The position numbers were made by a program, and so were the translations under genes. A stretch of DNA of 64,000 bases from an uncultured bacterium (GTDB taxonomy: Bacteria > Myxococcota_A > Bradymonadia > Bradymonadales > Bradymonadaceae): the NCBI GenBank assembly GCA_937981985.1, contig CALJNB010000015.1, positions 20,566 to 84,565 on the forward strand. The letters are read 5' to 3'. Below the pieces are notes generated by a model. That model saw only the letters and a program-made list of their open reading frames with translations, was not told the origin of the DNA and did not search any database. Shown piece after piece: positions 10,004-19,374 of the stretch. Each line of letters starts with the position of its first letter. Within the stretch, counting starts at the first letter, position 1.

Positions 10004-10912
10004 ATGAAAAATCTAAAGTCGATGTTTATTGTACTTGTCCTTATTTTAGCAGGGTGTTTGACCGACACCACTCGTGTTAATCGTGCCACAAATAATTCAA
10101 CAACGACTACTGGATCAAATAACGCATCAAATAATAATTCTAATAATGGATCAACTGCGCTGACTACTTCGGGAAGTACCCAGGTGCCAACGATTGTCTG
10201 CAAGGGCGATGGGGATTGTAATGGATCAACCTGCTTGATGGATTTGACCGATGCGACAAGAAATCGATGTGGTGAATGTCTTACTTCAGCGCAATGTCCA
10301 ATGCTTAACGCCTCAAAATGCGACGCCGATAATCTTTGTGTTTCGTGTGGTGGTGATTCAGATTGTGCTCATCTTACGGATACACCGGGTTGTGATGCCG
10401 GGATTTGTCGAGAATGTACAAAAGATGATCACTGCGATGGGACCGCGTGTGATCTTTCTACCAATACGTGTTCTGACCAGGTTTTGGGAGAAGGGGATCA
10501 ATGCGAACCTTGCCTTTCTGATGCCGTATGTAAACCTGGATCACATTGTATTGTTTTGAGTTATAAGGGGCAGAGAAACGGTCAATTTTGTCTCATCGAG
10601 AAAAAGAGCGCACCTAATGAAAGATGCCCGAGTCGGGAGTTCAGCCAATCGATAAGTCGAGTGAGTGTGAGCGGTCATCCGGCTTCGGTACACTGTGGAA
10701 TTAACGAGTCGATTACGACCTGCAGCGCAATTCGATCAACCGGCAATCGAGAATGCTATACTCAAGACAACATCTATCTTTGCATCGCTGACGAAGAGGG
10801 AGGTCGATGTCATAAAAGTACTATTAATCCTTGGACATGTTCTTTTGCTTGCGATAGCGAACACCAATGTTGGAGCGGATACAAATGTCTGGATGGTGTT
10901 TGTGGTTTATAA
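10004..10912 (+). CDS. Cys-rich lipoprotein with Asn/Ser/Thr-rich linker
   Basis: AGGAGG upstream of ATG 10004; MKNLKSMFIVLVLILAGCLTDTTRV lipobox; many Cys. ORF track starts at 9959. Confidence 0.75.
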   Translation: MKNLKSMFIVLVLILAGCLTDTTRVNRATNNSTTTTGSNNASNNNSNNGSTALTTSGSTQVPTIVCKGDGDCNGSTCLMDLTDATRNRCGECLTSAQCPMLNASKCDADNLCVSCGGDSDCAHLTDTPGCDAGICRECTKDDHCDGTACDLSTNTCSDQVLGEGDQCEPCLSDAVCKPGSHCIVLSYKGQRNGQFCLIEKKSAPNERCPSREFSQSISRVSVSGHPASVHCGINESITTCSAIRSTGNRECYTQDNIYLCIADEEGGRCHKSTINPWTCSFACDSEHQCWSGYKCLDGVCGL

Positions 10913-10987
10913 ACTAATAGATTTGAATCGCGTTTCATTTCGTGTTAACCATCCCGCGTTTACTAACACTCAATGTGAGATTATTTC

Positions 10988-12016
10988 ATGAATAAGCGTA
11001 TTTTATCAGTTCTTTTTATTGGTTTACTTTCTCTTGGATGTGGCGAAGACGATCCAACAAAAGATAATAATGGATCAGACAATAACACTAAAACGACAAA
11101 TAATGATGGGAAGACAACGAATAATGATAAGTCTACCAACAATAAAATGACCGTTGCGAATAACGACAAGAAAACCAACAACGGAACCGCAACGAATAAT
11201 AAAACTACCACTCCTGTTCAAGAATGTGGTGTTACGATTGATTATTACGGACAGATCGCAAGTACCAATGGTATTGGCGGCGGCGTCCCAGCGGAAGAAG
11301 CACTGACAGATGATGCCGGTTTGGATGAACTTTATAATTTTCTCAACGCCCCTGATTTATCGAAAGCAACCGTAACCGATACACTTCAAGATGCGAATGA
11401 CGCAACCTCGATAGTCGGTAATACCTATACCTTTAACGAGCCAATTCAGATTACTCAGGCTGTCGTGATTGCGGGGTGGAACGCCCAGAACAGAGTCTTT
11501 TGGTTAGAGGATCAGAAACACGCGATTCCTGTAAGACTCCCAGACAAGCATACTCAATTTACCGTCCAACTTAAGGTCGGCGATGCTGTCACTTTTAAAG
11601 TCAATCAATTAGCAACGTTTAATGGTACGCCACAGATCGCTGAGGTTAGTGAGCTCACCGTAGATTCGAGCGGGAATAAGATTTCTGTAGTTGAAAGAAC
11701 GGGTATGGAGTTATCAGAAGCGGATTTATATAAGACGGTTCGCGTTCAAGGTATCATCGAAGAAGGTACCGGCCCATGTGGTGGTAGTTATGTTTGTTTC
11801 AATATGAAGCATGGAGACAAAACGGTAGTATACCGGTCACAATCAACGTTTGATGAAATAGGCGATTGCATTACATTCACTGGACCGCTTGGACTGTTTC
11901 CAGGTCAATACAAGCGGGGCGAAGACGGGAATTTGGAAGTGCAAGCGTTTGATTTAGCAGACCTTCAATTAAGCGGTGACAATTTTGATTGGGCTCGTGG
12001 CCCTTTCAAAGACTAA
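10988..12016 (+). CDS. Lipoprotein with (T)NN-rich linker and OB-fold-like domain
   Basis: MNKRILSVLFIGLLSLGCGED lipobox; KTTNNDGKTTNNDKSTNN linker; ITQAVVIAGWNAQNRVFWLEDQKHAIPVRLPD...LKVGDAVTFKVNQLATFNGTPQI OB-like strand pattern. Confidence 0.65.
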   Translation: MNKRILSVLFIGLLSLGCGEDDPTKDNNGSDNNTKTTNNDGKTTNNDKSTNNKMTVANNDKKTNNGTATNNKTTTPVQECGVTIDYYGQIASTNGIGGGVPAEEALTDDAGLDELYNFLNAPDLSKATVTDTLQDANDATSIVGNTYTFNEPIQITQAVVIAGWNAQNRVFWLEDQKHAIPVRLPDKHTQFTVQLKVGDAVTFKVNQLATFNGTPQIAEVSELTVDSSGNKISVVERTGMELSEADLYKTVRVQGIIEEGTGPCGGSYVCFNMKHGDKTVVYRSQSTFDEIGDCITFTGPLGLFPGQYKRGEDGNLEVQAFDLADLQLSGDNFDWARGPFKD

Positions 12017-12038
12017 CTCGAAAAATACAAAACATGTT

Positions 12039-12066
12039 ATACCGGCAAATACGCCGGTATTTTTTG
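12039..12066 (+). terminator. Rho-independent terminator
   Basis: ATACCGGC-AAATAC-GCCGGTAT followed by TTTTT. Confidence 0.85.
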
Positions 12067-12249
12067 GCTGTTTTTTTATTAAAAATTTTGAATTTGATCG
12101 CTTTTTAGACTTTGATTTCGATCGAATATCTATCCGATTCACACGTCCTTACCAGCTAACGCGCAACAACAGGGCGCTTTTGAGGATTTTTTCAAAAAAA
12201 ATACAGATCTACTTACATTCCGACACTTCTTTGTCTATACCCTCCGACC

Positions 12250-13164
12250 ATGAAAGATATATGCCTTCTCATGATACTCGCGTTCACTTTCTCCTGCGGC
12301 GAAGCCGAATTAGGACTGGACAAAACCCAAGTCATTGACCGCTTCGGTTCCGTAGACACCGTGCCTGTTGTCGAGGAAGTCGACTACACTGATAAGGCTT
12401 ACACCTTTACCGGTCCCGACTCGATAGCCTCTCTATATCCCTTCTTTACCGACGATTTTGTTTGGTACGGATTTGATAAAGACGCCCAATATCCTATCAC
12501 AAGTACCGGCGGTGCCTGTGATAATCGAGGGAATGAAGTCACGACTTTGGCAGAACTTCCTAAAACGATCGAAGGTATTGTGACCTTGCATCCGCGCTAC
12601 TTTCAGAAAGTGAGTTTTTGCGGACAGGACGAACGTTTTTACGGTAGCTACTTCATACAAGATTCGACACGCGGCATTTTAGTTCTTAAGGACTCTCGAG
12701 TTTCCGATTTCACCTACGGAGACAAAGTGAAACTTCGTGTGCGTGGACTTGTGAAGTTTTTTGATACGTACGCGGTCATCGTCTCTGACAACGAAGAAGT
12801 ATTAGAACGTAAAAACCCGGTTTACTTTAAAGAAATCCCGTTTCGCGATTTAACCGATGCCGATATCGGCGAGAATCTTCGTTTGACCGGACGGGTGGCA
12901 GGTCTGCCAACCAATACTAACTTCAATGAACTTTGTTTGGTCGCCCAGGATGCAGCCGATGATTCGGCCTGCGACTATTGTGATAGCGGTGAGGGCGCTT
13001 GCCCCGGGCGAGTTTTGGTTTCATTGGATCGAGAAATTGGTCAGCGTCAAACAGACTTCTTCAAGATCGGCGATGTGATGCAAATCACAGGGCCTTCAGT
13101 AAATAGTTTCGGAAACAAACTTCTAGTGGCACGTATGGGCCAAATAAAAATTATAAAAGAGTAA
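12250..13164 (+). CDS. Lipoprotein with OB-fold-like (DUF5689-like) domain
   Basis: MKDICLLMILAFTFSCGEAE lipobox; YGSYFIQDSTRGILVLKDSRVSDFTYGDKVKLRVRGLVKFFDTYAVIV. Confidence 0.65.
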   Translation: MKDICLLMILAFTFSCGEAELGLDKTQVIDRFGSVDTVPVVEEVDYTDKAYTFTGPDSIASLYPFFTDDFVWYGFDKDAQYPITSTGGACDNRGNEVTTLAELPKTIEGIVTLHPRYFQKVSFCGQDERFYGSYFIQDSTRGILVLKDSRVSDFTYGDKVKLRVRGLVKFFDTYAVIVSDNEEVLERKNPVYFKEIPFRDLTDADIGENLRLTGRVAGLPTNTNFNELCLVAQDAADDSACDYCDSGEGACPGRVLVSLDREIGQRQTDFFKIGDVMQITGPSVNSFGNKLLVARMGQIKIIKE

Positions 13165-13168
13165 TATA

Positions 13169-15424
13169 ATGCAAATTTTGAAAAATCCCCTAATTTATTT
13201 TTGTGCCGCAATCATCATGTGTTTGTCTAATCTTGCGAATGCGCAAGAGATGAAATGTATGGCGATGCCGGTATGTCCATCCGGAACCACTACCGTCACA
13301 AGCTGTGAAGGAAAAAACAATTGTAAGCCCAATACGATGTGTGGGACGACTATTTACTGTGAAGCTAGTAAGGATGCTGCGACTTCAGCGTGTGAAGGAA
13401 TTGCAACATGTAGTAGCGGGACAACCAAAGTCGAAAGCTGTGAAGGCAAAACCAATTGTACCGAAACCAAGTTATGCGGAACGGTTGCCTATTGCCAAGT
13501 GAACGCGCCAGGTACGCCCGCGGTAAAAGTTAAGCCTTCAGTGAGTCCGGAAACAAAGCCGGGTCACGGTCATAAAAGCCACAAAGCGCCGAAAGGACAT
13601 GAAGGGCACCAAAACGGACACGAGCACGATGGGCATGGCTGTCACGAAGGTTACGAATGCACTACCGATAAGTGCCGTCGACACGCTGAGCACGCTGGAG
13701 ATGAAAAATCTCATCGCGATGGAAAATGCAAAAAAGACGGCAAGTGTAAAAAAGGTGATAAATGCAAAAAAGATGGCAAGTGTAAAAAAGGCGACAAGTG
13801 CAAAAAAGACGGCAAGTGTAAAAAAGGCGACAAGTGCAAAAAAGGCGATAAGTGCAAGAAAGGCGGTAAGTGCGATAAGGGCCGCAAAGGTCACAAAAAG
13901 CATTATGGCCATCATTCTGATAAGCACGTTATGGGAGCTGCAGAAACGCCTAGATTTCAATGGAACGTTTATCTTAAAAACGAAATTTATACCGCCAACA
14001 ACCGCGATTTTGTAGAAGTAAACAACGATACCTTCATCGATACTTTTGATACTGATGATCGTTTCACAATCGGAAAGAGTTCCATTTCTTTGGACGCAAC
14101 CTATCATATCAGTGACGATCTTAAGTTGAATGTCCAGCCTACCTATAGAGAAGTGTGGGGTGGTTCTGGATCAGGGGTGTTCCTTCGTAAGATGAATGTA
14201 GATTGGACAGCGTTCGAAAATGATAGCGTTAGGCTATCAACAAAAATTGGTCCTCAGCCTTTTTCAATTGGCGGCGCGGATAAAGATTTTTTCTTCTCCG
14301 ATCTTGCAACCGGTGCAACGCTTACCGCTGACATGGGTAAGTTTGGACGCCTACGTGTTTTAGCTTTAGATATCTCCGCATTGGCTGATCCTAGAAAATC
14401 ATCTTATTCTTCTTTCAAGACCGTAAGCGATAGCCGCGGTGGTGGTACCGCGAAGAATTTTGATGGCGATACTTTTACTTACAGAACAGGCGCGGTTTAT
14501 GAACTTACCGAACTTGTAAAGGGACTTGAGGTTCGTGCTTTTGGCTTCTTCGCCGACATCGGAACAGGCAACGCGCCCCATAGTGGTTCTGACCGTTCTT
14601 TCCACGGTTCACACGCTAACTTTTCCGATAACGATTTTAACTGGATCGCAGGTGTGCGTGCCGGATACCATTTGGAAGGCGAAAAACTCAAACTTCACGT
14701 TTTCGGCGAGTTCGCACGGTCGGGTGGTATAGATCGCCAAGCGATTCAGATTGGTGTTCGTGATGTGAGTGCAACCGGTAATGCTTTTGGTGGCGGTGTT
14801 AAAACCAAACTTGATTTGGGTTTCGTAAAACCACGCGTTAACGCACGTTTCTTTTTGGCCGATGGTGCAAGTCACACAAGTGCTGAGGGGCTGGCCTTTA
14901 ATTATGGATTCGTCGGATTTAACGGTGACCAAATTGGTGGACATACCGTTGGGAAAGGATCGGGTTGGCGACCTTCAGCAGTCCTAAGCAGCGAAGGCTT
15001 GACTTATAACCCTAATGATTTTGACCGTCAGTCTGGAACGATGATGGTTAATGCCTCAATCGGCGCAACCGTCATGGAACGTATCACGGTTGATGCAGGA
15101 TTTTGGTTCTATAAAGATACGAGCTCTACTGGACTTAGCGATTTTGATAATCTGTCAAAAATCGCAGAAGAACTTCCTTTTGGTTATACCGAAGCCGATC
15201 TTGAAGGTCAGGAACGTTTCGGGAAAGTTCTCGGAATGGAGTTAGAAGGTAAACTGGGTTACATCGCTAAAGAAGACGTACTTAATATCTTCGTTGGCGG
15301 CGGTATCTTCTTGCCAGGTGAGTTCTACAAAATCAAGCTCGATAGAACTTCAGGAAACGCGCTTGGTTCTGAAAATCCTGTTTCTTTCTGGGCTTTAAGC
15401 GGCGGCGCGACACTTAAGTTTTAA
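13169..15424 (+). CDS. Outer-membrane beta-barrel protein with N-terminal duplicated Cys-rich motif and His/Cys/Lys-rich segment
   Basis: Signal peptide ...CLSNLANAQ; duplicated C-x-SGT-x2-V-x-SCEGK-x-NC...CGT; HGHKSHK...; KCKKGDKCKKDG repeats; alternating amphipathic strands ending in GATLKF (C-terminal Phe). Confidence 0.75.
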   Translation: MQILKNPLIYFCAAIIMCLSNLANAQEMKCMAMPVCPSGTTTVTSCEGKNNCKPNTMCGTTIYCEASKDAATSACEGIATCSSGTTKVESCEGKTNCTETKLCGTVAYCQVNAPGTPAVKVKPSVSPETKPGHGHKSHKAPKGHEGHQNGHEHDGHGCHEGYECTTDKCRRHAEHAGDEKSHRDGKCKKDGKCKKGDKCKKDGKCKKGDKCKKDGKCKKGDKCKKGDKCKKGGKCDKGRKGHKKHYGHHSDKHVMGAAETPRFQWNVYLKNEIYTANNRDFVEVNNDTFIDTFDTDDRFTIGKSSISLDATYHISDDLKLNVQPTYREVWGGSGSGVFLRKMNVDWTAFENDSVRLSTKIGPQPFSIGGADKDFFFSDLATGATLTADMGKFGRLRVLALDISALADPRKSSYSSFKTVSDSRGGGTAKNFDGDTFTYRTGAVYELTELVKGLEVRAFGFFADIGTGNAPHSGSDRSFHGSHANFSDNDFNWIAGVRAGYHLEGEKLKLHVFGEFARSGGIDRQAIQIGVRDVSATGNAFGGGVKTKLDLGFVKPRVNARFFLADGASHTSAEGLAFNYGFVGFNGDQIGGHTVGKGSGWRPSAVLSSEGLTYNPNDFDRQSGTMMVNASIGATVMERITVDAGFWFYKDTSSTGLSDFDNLSKIAEELPFGYTEADLEGQERFGKVLGMELEGKLGYIAKEDVLNIFVGGGIFLPGEFYKIKLDRTSGNALGSENPVSFWALSGGATLKF
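13721..13882 (+). repeat. 18-bp tandem repeat, 9 copies, encoding [G/D]KCKK[D/G]
   Basis: Protein GKCKKD GKCKKG DKCKKD GKCKKG DKCKKD GKCKKG DKCKKG DKCKKG GKCDKG. Confidence 0.9.
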
Positions 15425-15425
15425 T

Positions 15426-16145
15426 ATGAAAATTACTTTTAAAAATATTTCGATTCCGCTTTTCGCCGTGCTTGCCATAGCAGCGTGTGAAGATCCGGGT
15501 GTTCCAGAAATTATTCCTTTTTATCGTCCTGTTTCGGCAAGCGGCGAAGGCGCCTCTCAAGGTGATCGCGGTAATCTCCAAATTAGCGAAATTAACTACG
15601 GCGGTTCTGTAAACGATGAGGGGGTCTATGACCCCGATGATATTTTCATCGAGCTTTGGAATAAGCATCCTCACGAACTCAATGTCTCCGGTTGGCGTAT
15701 TACCGTTGATGGGGATTTTAATGCGAGTTATCGCTTTCCAAATGTGGATAGAGCAATTCCGATTAATGGATATTTCGTCATTGCTGCGAAATCCGACGGC
15801 GCATTTGCAGATATCGCCGATGCATTTATCCCAGATTTGCGTCTGGGTAAGAAGAAAGTCCGTGTCGAAATTCGTGACATCGATAAGGTGTTAATCGAGG
15901 ACGGCGGATCAACAACCACGAGAACCTTCGCCGGCGGCTACGATGGTGTGACAGTACGTTCTATGGAACGTGTTTCACTTGTTTTTGGAAATCGCGGTTC
16001 TAACGGGGTCAATTGGCATGCTTATTCTGAAGACGTCGCCGAACCAACCGTGGCCGAGGGATACCGTAAATTCACTTTAGCAAGTCCAGGTGTTGCGAAT
16101 ACGAAAGATTATTCGGGCAACGCATCAAGTGGGAATTTCGAATGA
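15426..16145 (+). CDS. Lamin-tail-domain (LTD) lipoprotein
   Basis: ...LAIAACEDPG lipobox; LQISEINYGGSVND...DIFIELWNKHPHELNVSGWRITVDGD; C-terminal VRSMER...ASPGVAN. Confidence 0.75.
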   Translation: MKITFKNISIPLFAVLAIAACEDPGVPEIIPFYRPVSASGEGASQGDRGNLQISEINYGGSVNDEGVYDPDDIFIELWNKHPHELNVSGWRITVDGDFNASYRFPNVDRAIPINGYFVIAAKSDGAFADIADAFIPDLRLGKKKVRVEIRDIDKVLIEDGGSTTTRTFAGGYDGVTVRSMERVSLVFGNRGSNGVNWHAYSEDVAEPTVAEGYRKFTLASPGVANTKDYSGNASSGNFE

Positions 16146-17446
16146 TAAATAGATATCTAATTATTTCGTCACTCATTGCGGCCTCGTTTTTTGTGGGTTG
16201 TGATACGAGTGCTCCCGAGCCAGAATTTCTGACAAAGGTGGATCTTTTTCTTTCTCAAGCAGAAGAGATTCCGCTTAATCAATTGAAAAAAGATATTGCC
16301 GCATCGGATAAAATTCTTGGCGCCTTCAACGATATGGACGAAGTTGCTTTAGCCGATTTGTTGATCGCTGCTCATAAACGGGGTGCTTGGGTTCGTATCG
16401 TAGGTGATGAAGATTCAAAAGATCAGGCCGGTTTTAAAAAACTAATTGAAGCCGATGTCCCGGTTATGTTTGGGGACGGCGCGTTAACTTATCTTCCTGA
16501 TCCAAATCTTGGTGGAGTTTTAGAAGATTGTGGCATTAAGAACGAGCACGTTGTTCGTTGTCCACTCAATCCTGCAGCTGATACACCTATTGCCGAAAAG
16601 CGCGTCATGGTTCGCCCCGGTTCATTGAACATCATGAGCCATAATTTTTTGCTTACCAACAACACAACGGTTTGGAATTTTTCGCGCGGAGCCTCATCAG
16701 CGGTTGATGGACCGATGGTCGGTTATCGTATTGAGTCTGAAAGAATGTATGAAGTTTTTGAACGTGAGCAGCGTCAACTCTTCGGTGGTTCTTTTGCGAC
16801 TGAACTAGATGTTTATAACGGGCCGACAAAATCATCTCAACAAAATAATCCTAGCTTCAATGCCGAGAGTTATCTTTCCGATGTCGGAGAGTTTAAGACG
16901 ATGTTCAATCCGCAAGAACGTCTTGTTAAAAAAGTTATCGATGAAGCGTACCGCGCCAAAGCGTCGGTTTGGATTGTGACCGATAATATGGTCGATGATG
17001 TGCTCGTTGATGCACTTCGTTATAAAGACCAATATTTTGATGTGAGAGTGATCACCAACGCCGCTTCACAATCTACCGGTGTTTTTGAGTCGAACGATGA
17101 GTTCGTTAAAACGGCACCTGATACGATTGGGTACTTACCTACAATTATCATCATTGATTCTCAGCTAGATCCTAACGGAGACAAACGCCCAAGACAGGTG
17201 ATGGTTCTATCTCATCCGCTTCATCGCGCGAGTCCGTTTAGGATACTCCCCCCACGAACTGCCGGTGGTGATGATCGCGCTGAGATCTATACGTCTGATT
17301 ATTTCATCGATGGAAATCTTTGGGGCATGAGCGAGTACAACACTCAAGTCGACATTGCATCGGATGAAAGCCCGGGCAAAATTAAAGAGATAGATCAGTT
17401 CGTAAGCTTTTTTGATGTCCTCTGGGAAAAGTCGAGTAAATTATGA
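16142..17446 (+). CDS. Phospholipase D-like lipoprotein with degenerate HKD motifs
   Basis: ...IAASFFVGCDTSA lipobox; fold segments align with the downstream PLD (LIAAHKRGAWVRIVGDE), but the HKD positions read SHNFLLTNN and HPLHRASPF. Confidence 0.65.
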   Translation: MINRYLIISSLIAASFFVGCDTSAPEPEFLTKVDLFLSQAEEIPLNQLKKDIAASDKILGAFNDMDEVALADLLIAAHKRGAWVRIVGDEDSKDQAGFKKLIEADVPVMFGDGALTYLPDPNLGGVLEDCGIKNEHVVRCPLNPAADTPIAEKRVMVRPGSLNIMSHNFLLTNNTTVWNFSRGASSAVDGPMVGYRIESERMYEVFEREQRQLFGGSFATELDVYNGPTKSSQQNNPSFNAESYLSDVGEFKTMFNPQERLVKKVIDEAYRAKASVWIVTDNMVDDVLVDALRYKDQYFDVRVITNAASQSTGVFESNDEFVKTAPDTIGYLPTIIIIDSQLDPNGDKRPRQVMVLSHPLHRASPFRILPPRTAGGDDRAEIYTSDYFIDGNLWGMSEYNTQVDIASDESPGKIKEIDQFVSFFDVLWEKSSKL

Positions 17447-19374
17447 AAAATTTAATTCCAATTTTTGTCCTGATTTTATCTCATCTTTTTGTCTTAAGTG
17501 CGTGCACTGAGTTTTCTGATGAGGACGCAGCTGAAGCATCTAAGCCTGCAGTGAGTGTCGTGTTCAATCACACCGGTACACGTGAAGGAAATCGTGAAGA
17601 CATCCAGTCCGCGCAATTTCTTATTGATCGAATTGATTCTACGAAAAGTATTCTACGTGGCGCTTTATACGGATTCTCAAATAAAGGGGTAATCGATGCT
17701 ATTGTTCGTGCCCACTATCGAGGTGTAGATGTAAAAGTTGTCGGTGATGCGCGTCACTTTGGATATAACGAACGTGGTTATAGGATTCTTCAAGAGAATC
17801 ATGTTCCGATGATTGTCGGAAATCAGTTCCATATTATGCACAATAAGTTTTTCGTATTTGATGATTATTTCACATTTGTGGGTACGGGAAATATTACGAC
17901 TACCGGTTTTACTCGTAATAATAATAACTGGGTTCTTTTGGAATCACCTCAAATTGCCGCAGATTTCATGTCTGAGTGGGATCAAATGTGGGAAGGCCGT
18001 TTTGGTTCTGCAAAACATCTTATCGATAACGGCAATATTTATAATGTTGGAGACACAACAGTTGAAGTTTATTTCTCACCACAAGAAGATGCGATGGGAC
18101 GTATTCTAGAAGAGTTGGATATCACAGATACTAATATTTACTTTTCAATCTTCGCATTTACGAAGGATCAAATCGGAAGCCGTTTTGTCCAAAAGCATCG
18201 CGAGTTTCAGGCTTATAATAAAGACAAGGGTTTAGATGATCTTCAAGTGGTTTCTATTAACGGTAAAGCAGAACAACCGAAGAAAGTTGTAGGTGTTCTC
18301 GATCGTTCTCAGGTTGCCGGTAACTTTCTCTATCACGAAGTGTATCGTTTAGCGTCGTCGGGGGTTCCGATGCGCATGGACGCCAATGAGAACTCTCGTG
18401 TTCCTGGTGATTATCAAGCCGGAGGGGGTCGACTTCATTCTAAGACAATGGTGCTTGATGCAGGTACACCTAACGCACGTGTGATTACAGGAAGTTTTAA
18501 CTGGTCATCGGCCGCGACCATCGCCAACGATGAAGTTCTTTTGATTCTTCGGGGCGAAGCAATTGCCGATGAATATTTACGAGAATTTCATAACTTTTGG
18601 AGAACAAGTCGTCCTCTTGATGTTGGTGTGTGTAACTACTTGGTAGGTCAAACGGATAGTGCCGCCGATCAGGATCATATCGATAGACTTCCTCCAGAGC
18701 AGCAAATTGAACGACCGATGTGTTCGGCCGACGTTGATCCTGGAGATGTCGTCTTTAGTGAAGTCTATTGGTACGGATATAACGGTGAGAAAGACAGCGC
18801 TGACCATACGGGTTTCCGAGACTTTGTGGATAATGACGAATTCATTGAACTTTATAATCCTACCGATAAAACGATTAATCTATCTCTTTGGACGATCACG
18901 AATGGCTTTGATTTTAAAGTAGGATTTATTCCGGGTACTGTGATTCATCCTGGTCAATACTTCCTTGTTCTTGATCACAATCTTGCTGCATATTCCGATG
19001 TTTCGCCTCAGAATGAAACGGAAGCTTTTGCGAATCCAGATTTTGCGACCAACGTTTCTAATGATCCACGTTTTCCTCGTTTGAATCTTCAAAACTCAAG
19101 CATGGCTTTGCATCTCATTGATGCATCGGGAGAAGTGATTGACTTAGCCGGCGACTCAACGCCTCCTTTTGGTGGCGGTGCGACTTTGGATAGTGATAAC
19201 GAAGTGATCAAAGTTCGATCGATGGAACGCATTATCACGAACGGAAAAGTAGCAGGTGCAGGAGATCAAAAAAGCTCTTGGAAAACCTGTTCAGCTGCTG
19301 AAGGCGGTAAAAACGTTAACGAACGTTACCGGTCACTCATCAGTGCAACACCGGGTGAGGCCAATTCTGAATAA
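17443..19374 (+). CDS. Phospholipase D/nuclease-family lipoprotein with two HKD motifs and C-terminal lamin-tail domain
   Basis: ...LSACTEFSDED lipobox; HNKFFVFDD and HSKTMVLD...GSFNWSSAA; LTD DEFIELYNPTDKTINLSLWTITNG. Confidence 0.85.
   Translation: MKNLIPIFVLILSHLFVLSACTEFSDEDAAEASKPAVSVVFNHTGTREGNREDIQSAQFLIDRIDSTKSILRGALYGFSNKGVIDAIVRAHYRGVDVKVVGDARHFGYNERGYRILQENHVPMIVGNQFHIMHNKFFVFDDYFTFVGTGNITTTGFTRNNNNWVLLESPQIAADFMSEWDQMWEGRFGSAKHLIDNGNIYNVGDTTVEVYFSPQEDAMGRILEELDITDTNIYFSIFAFTKDQIGSRFVQKHREFQAYNKDKGLDDLQVVSINGKAEQPKKVVGVLDRSQVAGNFLYHEVYRLASSGVPMRMDANENSRVPGDYQAGGGRLHSKTMVLDAGTPNARVITGSFNWSSAATIANDEVLLILRGEAIADEYLREFHNFWRTSRPLDVGVCNYLVGQTDSAADQDHIDRLPPEQQIERPMCSADVDPGDVVFSEVYWYGYNGEKDSADHTGFRDFVDNDEFIELYNPTDKTINLSLWTITNGFDFKVGFIPGTVIHPGQYFLVLDHNLAAYSDVSPQNETEAFANPDFATNVSNDPRFPRLNLQNSSMALHLIDASGEVIDLAGDSTPPFGGGATLDSDNEVIKVRSMERIITNGKVAGAGDQKSSWKTCSAAEGGKNVNERYRSLISATPGEANSE

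Noticed and set aside
13721-13882. Tandem repeats considered as a CRISPR or minisatellite non-coding array
   Set aside because: Repeats are contiguous, in frame and without spacers; they encode a regular peptide repeat.
13538-14107. 189-aa minus-strand ORF rich in Phe/Ala/Leu/Thr
   Set aside because: It is the antisense of the KCKKGDK repeat and barrel gene; composition is an artefact of the repeat, and the sense strand has clear signal peptide and operon context.
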